Shown: in pieces, positions 24,543 through 32,948 of the stretch
Position numbering within the stretch: position 1 is the first letter of the stretch
How the letters are laid out: each line of letters starts with the position of its first letter
Assembly: GCF_024622195.1 (NCBI RefSeq)
Contig: NZ_JANKBI010000014.1
Location: forward strand, 94,950 to 158,949
Source of the DNA: Murimonas intestini
GTDB taxonomy: Bacteria > Bacillota > Clostridia > Lachnospirales > Lachnospiraceae
Length of the DNA: 64,000 bases
Direction of reading: 5' to 3'
Made by a program: the position numbers and the translations under genes
Notes under the pieces: model-generated
What the model saw: the letters and a program-made list of their open reading frames with translations, nothing else
Database searches by the model: none
What the model was told of the DNA's origin: nothing

Positions 24543-26123
24543 TTATCCTACGTAATCATGTGGGTTTACATATGACCCGTTTACTGTAACTCCGAAGTGG
24601 AGATGCGGGCCTGTGGAATATCCCGTCGATCCGACTGCCGCTATCACATCTCCCTGATTCACAGTCTGCCCCGGTGAGACAAATAGTGCGGAAGCATGCA
24701 TATAAACAGTTGACAACCCGTTTCCATGATAAATTATGATATAATTGCCTGCAGATGTACTGTAGGTGGCAGTCATGACTGTGCCTGATGCAGCCGCCAG
24801 GATATTAGAACCATAGGACGCACCTATATCAAGGCCCTGGTGGTAGGTGGAAGCTCCCTCTATAGGAGATTCTCTCTCTCCATACTCACTTGTGATCACA
24901 TAACTGCTGGGCGCCGGCCATATAAAGCCGCTGCTGGTATTTGTGTTCCCAGCTCCGCCAGATGCCTGCTGCTGTTGCTGTTGTTCGGCCTCCTGCTGCT
25001 GCTGATCTGCCTGCTGCTGCTGTTGCTCGGCTTCCTGCTTCTGCTGCTCAGCCTGCTGTCTCGCCGCTTCTGCTTCTGCCTGCAGCCTTTCCGCTTCTGC
25101 CTGGGCTGCCGCCTGAGCCTCTGACTCCTGCTGCTGCTGGGCCGCCTGGGCTGCCGCTTCTGCTTCCGCCTGTTTTGCCGCTGCCTCGGCCTCTGCCTGA
25201 GCTGCTGCCTCTGACTGGGCCTGGGCCTCCGCCTGAGCCTGTTCAGCCTGCTGTCTCGCCGCCTCTGCAGCTGCCTCAGCTTCCGCCTGGGCCTGAGCTG
25301 CCGCTGCCGCATTTGCTTCCTCTATGGCCCTCATCTGCGCCTCATAAGATACGATCTCAGCAAGGACGCTGTTCTGCGCTTCCACCTCATCCGCATATTC
25401 CTGGGCCAGACTCTGTGACTGTGCTATCTCATCATTATACTGGCTGATCTCACCCTGCTTGGACGCAAGTACATTTTCAACCTCAGACTGCTGAGCAGAA
25501 ACCTCGCTGTGAAGGCCCTGACTCTCCTCATATGCCTTCTGGAGTTCCTCCTCCTTCTGTGCCACAAGCTCTTTTGTCTCCTGGTACTTCTCCAGCATCT
25601 CCCTGTCATAGTCTGATATGCTTGTTATATAATCAGCCCTGTTCAGAAGGTCTGCCATTGACTGGGCATTTAACAGAAGTTCCACATATGCCACATTTCC
25701 ATTTTCATACATAAACTGGATTCGCTTCTTCATGGCCTCATATTGTTCTTTTTCTGCCGCCTTTGCCTCTTCCAGAAGCTTCTGCGTCTCTTCTATCTGT
25801 GTTTCCTTTGTACTTAGATCATCAGAAAGAGTCTGAAGCCTCTCTGATATTTCATTGAGTTTCCCGTCAAGCTCAGCCACGTTCTGTTCTAAGCTTCCCT
25901 TTGCCGTTTCCAGATCGTAGATCCTGCCATTGACTTCATCCAGATTCTGCTGCAGCTCGTCTTTGGCAGCTTCCGCCTCTTCCCTGCTCTGTGAGGGCGC
26001 TGCCAGCTCCGTATTATTGTCCTGTCCGCTTCCTTCAGCGCAGACAGGCATGGTCAGATTGAAGACCATTGTACAAGAAAGAATTACTCCAAGTGTTTTC
26101 AATATCCTGCTTCCTTTTTTCAT
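24543..26123 (-). CDS. secreted M23 (LytM) peptidoglycan hydrolase with coiled coil
   Basis: ATG at 26123 with AAGGGTGA upstream is preferred over an in-frame GTG at 26147; 526 residues. A signal peptide (LGVILSCTMVFNLTMPVCAE) is followed by two coiled-coil stretches (about 45-265), an Ala/Gln/Glu-rich segment of about 130 residues, and an M23 domain. Zinc and active-site motifs are HQGLDIGA and HLHFGV, with YMHASAL between. It cleaves peptidoglycan cross-bridges at division. The coiled-coil/M23 layout and the adjacent ftsEX indicate an EnvC/PcsB-type hydrolase switched on by FtsEX. The first Cys (VILSC) is not in a good lipobox. Confidence 0.92.
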   Translation of the reverse strand: MKKGSRILKTLGVILSCTMVFNLTMPVCAEGSGQDNNTELAAPSQSREEAEAAKDELQQNLDEVNGRIYDLETAKGSLEQNVAELDGKLNEISERLQTLSDDLSTKETQIEETQKLLEEAKAAEKEQYEAMKKRIQFMYENGNVAYVELLLNAQSMADLLNRADYITSISDYDREMLEKYQETKELVAQKEEELQKAYEESQGLHSEVSAQQSEVENVLASKQGEISQYNDEIAQSQSLAQEYADEVEAQNSVLAEIVSYEAQMRAIEEANAAAAAQAQAEAEAAAEAARQQAEQAQAEAQAQSEAAAQAEAEAAAKQAEAEAAAQAAQQQQESEAQAAAQAEAERLQAEAEAARQQAEQQKQEAEQQQQQADQQQQEAEQQQQQQASGGAGNTNTSSGFIWPAPSSYVITSEYGERESPIEGASTYHQGLDIGASYGSNILAAASGTVMTATYSTSAGNYIIIYHGNGLSTVYMHASALFVSPGQTVNQGDVIAAVGSTGYSTGPHLHFGVTVNGSYVNPHDYVG

Positions 26124-26148
26124 GTAATCACCCTTATTACCTTTCACT

Positions 26149-27057
26149 CTATACCTTTAAATGCTTTCTCACAGTGATATAGCTCCCCAACAGCCCGATA
26201 CCAAGCCCGAGGGCCAGGGATACGGGAACCAGCGTGAGAAATACCTGTTCTGCCGGAAGAAATTTCAGAAAATCCTGCAGCGGCCTGAACCGTGACAGCA
26301 CATAACTGATCACCTCCCGGTAACCGAAGTAAAGGATCACCAGAGGTATCACAGAGCCTGCCAGGCCTATGAGCATCCCCTCTATCAGAAACGGAGCCCT
26401 CACCACCGCATCCTTTGCGCCGATGAGCTTCATGATTCCGATTTCTTCTTTCCTCACTTCTATGCCGACCGCGATCGTGTTGCTGATCAGGAAGACTGAT
26501 ACAAGCAGAAGCACTACTATGATCGCAGCCGATACATAACCTATCAAAAGATTGAATGTGGACAGAGTTGTGGCCGCTGCCTCTGACTGATTCACTTTTC
26601 TGACCCCGTCCAGGCCTTTGATATATTCCACCAGCTGTGACTGGTCTTCCACATCCTTTAAATAAACTTCATAATTGGCTGAGTGTGCCAGAGGATTGTC
26701 CGCCTCGAACCCCTCCGCCAGATTTGCTGAATCCTTAAAATACTGCTCTTTAAAATCTTCCCAGGCCTGCTCTGCTGAAATAAACTCGATCCTGGCGACC
26801 TCCGGCCTGGCTTCTATCAGTTTTCCTGCATTGTCCATAGCCTCCTGTGTGGTCCCTTCCTCAAAGAAGACTGTGACGGCGACTCCCTCTTCCGCCGACT
26901 TGACAATATGTCCAAAGTTTGCCACGATGGAATAAAATATCCCAAATAAAAAGATACATGCCGTGATCGTGGCTACTGATGCCAGAGAAAACCATTTATT
27001 GTGCGCTATGTTTTTGAAGCCCTGCTTCACAATATAACTTACGCCGCTAATCCTCAT
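26149..27057 (-). CDS. ftsX: cell-division permease FtsX
   Basis: A 302-residue membrane protein: helix 1 (WFSLASVATITACIFLFGIF), an extracellular domain (about 45-170) and three C-terminal helices. With FtsE it forms a type VII ABC complex that transmits ATP hydrolysis to an outside peptidoglycan hydrolase. It overlaps ftsE by 11 nt, and the M23 hydrolase gene follows 25 nt downstream, the expected partner. Confidence 0.95.
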   Translation of the reverse strand: MRISGVSYIVKQGFKNIAHNKWFSLASVATITACIFLFGIFYSIVANFGHIVKSAEEGVAVTVFFEEGTTQEAMDNAGKLIEARPEVARIEFISAEQAWEDFKEQYFKDSANLAEGFEADNPLAHSANYEVYLKDVEDQSQLVEYIKGLDGVRKVNQSEAAATTLSTFNLLIGYVSAAIIVVLLLVSVFLISNTIAVGIEVRKEEIGIMKLIGAKDAVVRAPFLIEGMLIGLAGSVIPLVILYFGYREVISYVLSRFRPLQDFLKFLPAEQVFLTLVPVSLALGLGIGLLGSYITVRKHLKV

Positions 27058-27733
27058 ACAGATACTCCCCTTCCTGCATATCGCTCACAATGATGCCCTG
27101 CCGGATAGCGATCACACGCTTCTTCATTGCATTGACGATATCTTTATTGTGGGTGACCACAAGAACAGTCGTACCATATGTATTTATTTTATCCAAAAGA
27201 CCTATAATCTCAAAAGAAGTCTTAGGGTCCAGATTTCCGGTAGGCTCATCTGCCAGCAGAAGCGCCGGCCTGTTGACCAGTGCCCTGGCTATTGCCACCC
27301 TCTGCTGCTCTCCTCCCGAGAGCTCATGAGGATATGCCTTGTACTTTTCTGCCAGCCCTACCATGGACAGTACCTCCGGCACCCTCTCCTTAATGATCCT
27401 GTTGGGCACCTCCGTCACTCTCTGTGCAAATGCCACATTCTCATATACACTCCTGTCCTTCAGAAGACGGAAGTCCTGAAACACCACTCCCAGTTCCCTT
27501 CTGTATTTGGGGATCTGCCGGTGCTTTAATGTTCCTATATCTTTTCCGTTTATACGGATTATCCCTTCTGTCGGATCCAGTTCCTTTAGCAGCAGCTTGA
27601 TCAGAGTTGATTTCCCCGAACCGCTGTTGCCCACAACAAATACAAATTCTCCCCTGCCGATATGAAGATTCACATGCTTCACCGCAGGCTGCCCCTTCGA
27701 ATAGGATTTGCTGACGTTTTCCAGATCTATCAT
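27047..27733 (-). CDS. ftsE: cell-division ATP-binding protein FtsE
   Basis: A 228-residue ABC ATPase with Walker A VGNSGSGKSTLIKLL, signature ELSGGEQQRVAIARAL and Walker B LLADEPTGNLDP. It begins MIDLENVSKSYSKG, as is usual for FtsE. It is first in the ftsE-ftsX-M23-ctpA order and probably shares a transcript with ftsX. Confidence 0.95.
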   Translation of the reverse strand: MIDLENVSKSYSKGQPAVKHVNLHIGRGEFVFVVGNSGSGKSTLIKLLLKELDPTEGIIRINGKDIGTLKHRQIPKYRRELGVVFQDFRLLKDRSVYENVAFAQRVTEVPNRIIKERVPEVLSMVGLAEKYKAYPHELSGGEQQRVAIARALVNRPALLLADEPTGNLDPKTSFEIIGLLDKINTYGTTVLVVTHNKDIVNAMKKRVIAIRQGIIVSDMQEGEYLYED

Positions 27734-27773
27734 ATGCTCCTCCTCATTAAGCCCCTTATCTCACATCATCCTC

Positions 27774-28862
27774 CTAATAGTCAAGTGTTTCCATATATTT
27801 CATATACTTCACTACCATCAGCGCTATCTTAAATGTGATGGCGTCCTCAAAGATCCTCAGATCCAGGCCTGTGCTCTTCTGCAGCTTGTCCAGACGGTAC
27901 ACCAGAGTGTTCCTGTGGATATAAAGCTGGCGTGAAGTCTCCGATACGTTCAGGCTGTTCTCAAAGAATTTGTTGATAGTGGTAAGTGTCTCCTCATCAA
28001 AATCATCAGGTGATTTGCCGTCAAATATCTCGCGGATAAACATCTTGCACAGCGGTATTGGAAGCTGGTATATAAGCCTGCCGATCCCCAGGGAGCTGTA
28101 TGCGATCACATTCCTCTCACTGAAGAATATCTTTCCTACATCGAGAGCCATCCTGGCCTCCTTATAGGAACGTGAAACTTCCTTTATCTCATCAACGATA
28201 GTGCCATACGCAATATGGACATTTTCTTTTCTGGCAGCTCCCAGAGCTTCCAGGATCGTCCGGGCTGTCTTGTCCATCTCCTCATAGCCTTCAGCTGAAG
28301 CCAGCTCCTTGACTACGATGATGCTCTTCTCATCCACCGCAGTAATAAAATCCCCTGATTTAGCTCCAAAAAGAGCTCTTATGCTTTCCAGGGACGAGCT
28401 GTCCTTCTCATGGTCTGTCTCCAGGATGAACACTACCCTGCGGACCTCTGTGGTAATATGCAGCTTCTTGGCCCTGTTATAGATGTCCACAAGCAGAAGG
28501 TTGTCAAGCAGAAGGTTCTTAATGAAATTATCCTTATCAAACCGTTCCTTATATGCGGTAAGAAGGCTCTGTATCTGAAATGCCGCCATCTTCCCTACCA
28601 TATAGACATCGTCACTGCTGCCCTTTGCCAGCAGTATGTACTCCAGCTGGTGCTCATCGAAAATCTTAAAAAACTGCTGTCCCTGTACAACCTGACTGTC
28701 CGCAGGCGAATCCACAAAAGCCAGAACAGCGTCGCTGTATCCGTCCGCCTCCGGGAATGTAGCCGCCAACACGTTGCCCTCCAGGTCAATAATACATAAA
28801 TCTATCCTGGTGATTTCTTTTAGACCGTCAATTGTAGATTGTAATATCTGATTTGATATCAT
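27774..28862 (-). CDS. PucR/CdaR-type helix-turn-helix regulator
   Basis: A 362-residue protein. The N-terminal part (about 1-130) resembles the sugar-diacid recognition domain (LQSTIDGLKEITRIDLCIID). A central GGDEF-like domain follows, and a C-terminal HTH_30 (NVSETSRQLYIHRNTLVYRL, near residues 310-330) is characteristic of the PucR/CdaR family. Ligand and targets unknown. An inverted repeat TATACCAT/GTGGTATA (about 28890-28921), upstream of its start, is a possible operator. No metabolic operon adjoins it. Confidence 0.85.
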   Translation of the reverse strand: MISNQILQSTIDGLKEITRIDLCIIDLEGNVLAATFPEADGYSDAVLAFVDSPADSQVVQGQQFFKIFDEHQLEYILLAKGSSDDVYMVGKMAAFQIQSLLTAYKERFDKDNFIKNLLLDNLLLVDIYNRAKKLHITTEVRRVVFILETDHEKDSSSLESIRALFGAKSGDFITAVDEKSIIVVKELASAEGYEEMDKTARTILEALGAARKENVHIAYGTIVDEIKEVSRSYKEARMALDVGKIFFSERNVIAYSSLGIGRLIYQLPIPLCKMFIREIFDGKSPDDFDEETLTTINKFFENSLNVSETSRQLYIHRNTLVYRLDKLQKSTGLDLRIFEDAITFKIALMVVKYMKYMETLDY

Positions 28863-28889
28863 GCTTGTCCTCTCCTTCTACCGTATAAT

Positions 28890-28921
28890 CTATACCACCC
28901 CAAAAATAACCTATGGTATAT
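28890..28921. promoter_or_regulatory. inverted repeat upstream of the PucR-type gene
   Basis: TATACCA and TGGTATA form an inverted repeat, about 30 nt end to end, centred about 45 nt upstream of the start codon. It has the size of a dimer operator and could be an autoregulatory site. No clear -35/-10 pair was found with confidence. Confidence 0.35.
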
Positions 28922-28972
28922 TGTAATATAAAATCACCAAAAAAGAAAGTAAAAATGAACACTTTTATACAT

Positions 28973-29848
28973 TTAAGGTATTTTGCATTCCTGAAAGCCT
29001 TCTCCCAGGACCTCCCTGGCATCGCTCACTACAACAAAGGCACTGGGGTCCGCACCGGCAACCGCCTCCTTCAGATCCACGATCTCTTTCTTGGAAACCA
29101 CGCAGAACAGCAGGTTTTTATGATTTCCTGAATACATTCCCCGTGCATCCATGCTGGTAATGCCTCTCTCCGTAGTCTTCAGGATCTCTGCCGCCACTTC
29201 ATCTCTCTTCTCAGTAATGATAAATGCCACCTTTGCAAAGTTTACGCCCTCCAGCAGATAATCTGATATCCAGGAGGTCACAAAAATAGCGATGATGGCA
29301 TACATAGCCCTAGTAATGCCGAAGACATATGCACCCAGGATCACAATAAGCCCGTCCACCACCTGCATGATCTTTACAATAGAATACTGCTTCATAAAAT
29401 GCTGGATCAGGGCCGCTACCAGGTCAGTTCCTCCTGTGGTCGCCCTGCCCATGAGCACCATGCCGATCCCGATTCCTCCGATGGCGCCGCCGAAGAGGGA
29501 CGCCAGCACAAAGTCATCAATGCCCAGAGGGATGACCGGCAGTATCCACAGCCAGAAGGAAAGAGCCACAGTGGCAAATAATGTCCGCTTTAAAAAGCGG
29601 ACACCCTTGATTTTCAGACATAATATGAATACCGGGACGTTCAGTACAATGTTCGTCAGCCACAGCGGGATACCTCCCGGAATAAAACCAGCTGTCAGCT
29701 CTTTTATAATGATCGCGGCGCCTGTGAAGCCTCCGGTCACCATGCTGATGGGATCATAGATGGAATTAATGGAAACAGCCATCAGCGCAGTTCCGACTGC
29801 CATCAGAAGATAATCCAGCTTTGCCGCCCTGGGCTTATGGAATTCCAT
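28973..29848 (-). CDS. YitT-family membrane protein (DUF161 and DUF2179)
   Basis: A 291-residue protein with five or six membrane helices in residues 1-200, including the YitT signature SMVTGGFTGAAIIIKEL and GRATTGGTDLVAALI. A soluble DUF2179 domain follows (about 220-285; EILKTTERGITSMDARGMYSG). Transport or regulatory function is unproved for the family. It lies 1 nt downstream of the TagA-type gene, so the two are probably co-transcribed. Confidence 0.88.
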   Translation of the reverse strand: MEFHKPRAAKLDYLLMAVGTALMAVSINSIYDPISMVTGGFTGAAIIIKELTAGFIPGGIPLWLTNIVLNVPVFILCLKIKGVRFLKRTLFATVALSFWLWILPVIPLGIDDFVLASLFGGAIGGIGIGMVLMGRATTGGTDLVAALIQHFMKQYSIVKIMQVVDGLIVILGAYVFGITRAMYAIIAIFVTSWISDYLLEGVNFAKVAFIITEKRDEVAAEILKTTERGITSMDARGMYSGNHKNLLFCVVSKKEIVDLKEAVAGADPSAFVVVSDAREVLGEGFQECKIP

Positions 29849-29849
29849 A

Positions 29850-30533
29850 TTATTTATCTCCTTTTTCGTTTTGATATTTTAAAACCTTTCGCTTAAATAA
29901 AGTCTTTTCTATCAGCTTTTCAAAAAAATTAGACTTTCCGTCTGATTTATTTTTCCCCTTAATTCCGTCCCCTATACCAAGCCAGAGCTTCGCATTTAAT
30001 TTCTGCCTGTTTGCATAGAGGAATTCTTCCTGCTCCGGACGGCGCATGGCTGCCACCAGCACATCTGCCCCCGCTCCATTGATGAGATTTACAAGACTGT
30101 CATCATCCTGGGTAGCATCCTCCGCGGCAAATATCCCTGCCAGCTTCATCTCCGGATAATGTTTACTGATATACCCTGCGAATGTGGGCTTGTCCGACTT
30201 CTTCCCGCACAGAAGAGTCACGCTGTACCCTGATTCTGCCACATATTCCAGAAACGAGATCAGAAACCAGTTATCCTCTATCTCCAGCCTCCGCTCTGCA
30301 TCTGTAATGCCTGCCGCATCCAGGACTGCCCTGTCTGTCACTACGCAGAGATCGAGATTTTCAATCTTATGCCTGTATTCTTCATCCTGTCCGGCTTCCA
30401 GCAGCACGCTGCCGTTTATTGTCCCCACAGAGCTTAAGGTATCTGTTTTCAAGAACTCCTTTGCAGCCTCCATAGCTTCTTGTGCCGTTACATTGTCAAT
30501 CTTAACCCCCAGGACATCTATCTTACCGCTCAT
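29850..30533 (-). CDS. WecG/TagA/CpsF-family glycosyltransferase
   Basis: The start at 30533 (MSGKIDVLGVKIDNVTAQEA) is chosen for the GGCGGGTGA site and the usual family start; 227 residues. Motifs include NGSVLLEAGQDEEY, LCVVTDRAVL, and RRPEQEEFLYANRQKLNAKLWLG in two pieces around residues 165-190. The family adds ManNAc to lipid-linked GlcNAc in teichoic acid or capsule precursors. The basic C-terminus (FKRKVLKYQNEK) probably attaches to the membrane. No other glycan-assembly genes adjoin it. Confidence 0.85.
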   Translation of the reverse strand: MSGKIDVLGVKIDNVTAQEAMEAAKEFLKTDTLSSVGTINGSVLLEAGQDEEYRHKIENLDLCVVTDRAVLDAAGITDAERRLEIEDNWFLISFLEYVAESGYSVTLLCGKKSDKPTFAGYISKHYPEMKLAGIFAAEDATQDDDSLVNLINGAGADVLVAAMRRPEQEEFLYANRQKLNAKLWLGIGDGIKGKNKSDGKSNFFEKLIEKTLFKRKVLKYQNEKGDK

Positions 30534-30660
30534 TATTATTTTCACCCGCCTCCAGCTAACATATCCTTCTGTCCGGACTATTCTTTCGTACTGTAAATAG
30601 TCACATTCCATCTACAATATATCAGACTTTCTTTTCGATTTCAAGCAGGTTTATTACAAT

Positions 30661-30688
30661 AAAAAGGGGCCGGTTTCCCGGACCCTTT
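30661..30688 (-). terminator. intrinsic terminator of the PII-amtB operon
   Basis: On the minus strand AAGGGTCCGG and CCGGCCCCTT pair around GAAA and are followed by TTTATTG, about 40 nt after the amtB stop. Confidence 0.85.
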
Positions 30689-30726
30689 ATATTATGCTGT
30701 TTTCAGCCCTTATTTATCCCTGCAGG

Positions 30727-31983
30727 CTACTGTTCATTTTTCATCTGGAATCCTGCATATGCTGTTTCCAGACCATGCTCAACCGGGTCCAGTCCTCCGA
30801 TTTCTTCCTCTGCAGTGACGCGAAGGCCATTTGTCTTTTTAATAATAAAGAATACAAGGCCCATTGTCACGGCAGTCCAGGCCATCACAGAGACAACGCC
30901 CACTGCCTGGACAGCCAGCCTGCCCCATTCACCTGTGGTAAACAGCCCGTCTTCCCTGGCAAAAAATCCGATCATCAGAGTTCCGAACGCCCCGCACACG
31001 CCGTGGACTGACACCGCTCCAACCGGATCATCCACTTTCAGCACTTTGTCAATAAACTCCACTGCAAACACTACGATTGCGCCTGCCAAAGCTCCAATGA
31101 CTGCTGCCGCCCACGGATCCACCGCGCTGCAGCCCGCTGTGATCGCCACAAGTCCTGCCAGGGAACCATTCAGAGTCATAGATACATCCGGCTTTTTGTA
31201 GCGTATCCAGGTCACTATCATAGTCACGACTGTTGCTGCCGCCGCTGCAATATTAGTGGTCATAAATACATTGCCAACCTCCAGCGCTTTTTCAGTTGTA
31301 GACAGGCCATAACTGGAGGCGGGATTGAACCCAAACCATCCGAACCAGAGTATGAATACTCCAAGAGCGCCAAGTGTGATGCTGTGTCCCGGGATCGCCT
31401 TAGCTTTCCCGTCTCTGCCATACTTACCGATACGCGGCCCAAGCATTGCGGCTCCTATAAACGCTGAGACGCCTCCCACCATATGAACTGCTGTGGAACC
31501 TGCGTAATCGATAAATCCTGAAGAACCTCCAATAGAAAGCGTGGACAGCCATCCGCCGCCCCAGATCCAGTGTCCTTCAATGGGATAGATGACGGCGCTG
31601 ATAACAACACTGTAGATCAGATAGGAAGAAAACTTCGTCCTCTCCGCCATGGCTCCTGACACGATCGTTGCCGCTGTCGCACAGAACATGGTGTTAAATG
31701 CTATCATTGCCCAGGAAGGGATATTGCTGCTGTAATCCCCCTGACAGAACAGGTCTATTATTCCAATAAATCCATTGCCGCTTCCAAACATCAGCCCGAA
31801 TCCCAGCAGCCAGTAGACTACTGAGCCGCAGGCAAAATCCATCAGGTTTTTCATTATAATATTGCCTGCATTTTTAGCTCTGGTAAAACCTGTCTCAACC
31901 ATCGCAAATCCGGCCTGCATAAAAAATATAAGTGCTGCTCCCAAAAGGACCCACAGGGTATCCATCGTAGAAATATCTGCCAT
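30727..31983 (-). CDS. amtB: ammonium transporter
   Basis: A 418-residue membrane protein of the Amt/MEP family with about 11 helices. The signature DYAGSTAVHMVGGVSAFIGA and the paired pore histidines (HMVGG and VSVHGVCGAFG) are present. The C-terminal cytoplasmic tail (EEEIGGLDPVEHGLETAYAG) is the segment that contacts PII. It follows the PII gene, from which it is separated by a strong terminator-like hairpin (32013-32064), so its expression may be attenuated. Confidence 0.96.
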   Translation of the reverse strand: MADISTMDTLWVLLGAALIFFMQAGFAMVETGFTRAKNAGNIIMKNLMDFACGSVVYWLLGFGLMFGSGNGFIGIIDLFCQGDYSSNIPSWAMIAFNTMFCATAATIVSGAMAERTKFSSYLIYSVVISAVIYPIEGHWIWGGGWLSTLSIGGSSGFIDYAGSTAVHMVGGVSAFIGAAMLGPRIGKYGRDGKAKAIPGHSITLGALGVFILWFGWFGFNPASSYGLSTTEKALEVGNVFMTTNIAAAAATVVTMIVTWIRYKKPDVSMTLNGSLAGLVAITAGCSAVDPWAAAVIGALAGAIVVFAVEFIDKVLKVDDPVGAVSVHGVCGAFGTLMIGFFAREDGLFTTGEWGRLAVQAVGVVSVMAWTAVTMGLVFFIIKKTNGLRVTAEEEIGGLDPVEHGLETAYAGFQMKNEQ

Positions 31984-32012
31984 TTTTTCTTCCTCCTTTT
32001 ACTGGATATATC

Positions 32013-32064
32013 AAAAAAAGAAGGTAATCGTGCCGGATACCAGACATCCGTAACAATTATCTTC
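32013..32064 (-). terminator. terminator-like hairpin between PII gene and amtB
   Basis: On the minus strand GAAGATAATTGTTACGGAT and ATCCGGCACGATTACCTTC can form a stem of about 16 pairs with a 7-nt loop, directly followed by TTTTTTTG. It sits between the PII stop and the amtB ribosome binding site, so it is either a partial terminator that sets the PII:AmtB ratio or an attenuator. Confidence 0.85.
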
Positions 32065-32096
32065 TTTGATAATCAGCTTTCTTGACCAATTTGTTT

Positions 32097-32435
32097 TTAC
32101 AGTGCATCTTTGCCGCGCTCACCTGTGCGGATACGCACAGCATCCTGGACTTCGTAAATGAAGATCTTGCCGTCCCCATAATTTCCAGTATTGATCTCCT
32201 TAACGACCCTGTCAATTATCTTTTCTGAGACATCATCATCTACAACTGTCTCTACCCTCACCTTTGGCAGAAGGTTGACATTGTACTCTGTTCCCCTGTA
32301 AAGCCTCCTGTAGCCCTTCTGGTTGCCGTATCCCATGATATTAGAAATCATGACACCGCTTGCCTGGCATTCATCCAGAATAGCTTTTAACTCTTCCAGC
32401 TTGCCCGGCTGAATAATCATTTCCAGCTTTTTCAT
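32097..32435 (-). CDS. glnK: PII nitrogen-regulatory protein (GlnK/GlnB)
   Basis: A 112-residue trimeric sensor of 2-oxoglutarate and ATP/ADP. The T-loop reads GYRRLYRGTEYNVNLLPKV and keeps the tyrosine used for uridylylation in other phyla (TEY). The C-terminal ATP-binding signature GDGKIFIYEVQDAVRIRTGE is intact. The position before amtB supports GlnK rather than GlnB. The 5' leader is long (about 180 nt), carries a nitrogen-type hairpin and has been invaded by MITE copy F. Confidence 0.94.
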   Translation of the reverse strand: MKKLEMIIQPGKLEELKAILDECQASGVMISNIMGYGNQKGYRRLYRGTEYNVNLLPKVRVETVVDDDVSEKIIDRVVKEINTGNYGDGKIFIYEVQDAVRIRTGERGKDAL

Positions 32436-32462
32436 AACATTTCCTCCTTTTTAGACTGGCGC

Positions 32463-32514
32463 GTAACTGTTCAGTACCTTCACAGTTACATGCAAAAACC
32501 TGCTGAATAGTTAC
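32463..32514. mobile_element. MITE copy F (52-bp short form)
   Basis: Runs from GTAACTGTTCAG to CTGAATAGTTAC and is flanked by an exact 8-bp duplication ACTGGCGC (32455-32462 and 32515-32522). It lies in the 5' leader of the PII gene, 28 nt before its start codon, between the leader hairpin and the ribosome binding site. Confidence 0.92.
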
Positions 32515-32565
32515 ACTGGCGCTATCATTGACGCCCAGACGCTGCAGTATTTATTATCTCTGCAA

Positions 32566-32651
32566 CGTAAAACGAGGACGCTCCTGCTTATGCATCAGGA
32601 ACGCCCTCGTTCTGTTGGGTCTAATTATACACGCTTTGCACAGTTTGTAAA
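32566..32651 (-). promoter_or_regulatory. promoter and hairpin leader of the PII-amtB operon
   Basis: On the minus strand TTTACA (32651-32646) and a perfect TATAAT (32629-32624) have a 16-nt spacer. About 10 nt downstream, AGAACGAGGGCGTTCC begins a 13-bp hairpin, GAGGGCGTTCCTG/CAGGAGCGTCCTC, followed by GTTTTACG, a weak terminator. The 16-nt arm is identical to one in the leader of the second glutamine synthetase (39399-39414). The remainder of the 513-nt gap 32436-32948 holds MITE copy F, the corA-side hairpin and AT-rich sequence without a gene. Confidence 0.7.
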
Positions 32652-32895
32652 GCGGGATTTTATATTTTTTTAATATTTGTTTAAATCTCATAAATTCATG
32701 GATATCTGCCGGAAATCTCTGTAAATTATTTCCAATGTAGCTCCCGGTGTTCATAATTTATTCATTTAATATTCAAAAAACTTTCATCCACACAACATTC
32801 TTTCTTCATTTCTATTACATATAATGTAACTATCAAAGCAAATGACAATTTCCTAGTATTTATATACTAATATTTGAATAAACTTTTTCATAATA

Positions 32896-32922
32896 ATGCC
32901 AGGCAGCCGACTGCCTGGCATC
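32896..32922 (-). terminator. hairpin after corA
   Basis: A 9-bp perfect stem, GCCAGGCAG-TCGG-CTGCCTGGC, lies about 30 nt after the corA stop. The tract after it is ATTATTATG, so termination may be inefficient. Confidence 0.65.
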
Positions 32923-32948
32923 CTCCCTTTTTATGGCCTGATCTGTAT

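Noticed and set aside
24896..25447. Arg/Gln- or Pro/Leu-rich frames on both strands
   Set aside because: These are shadow frames of the Ala/Gln-rich linker of the M23 hydrolase.
32554..32754. 66-codon minus-strand frame upstream of the PII gene
   Set aside because: It spans the promoter and the hairpin leader and has no conserved motif; more likely non-coding.
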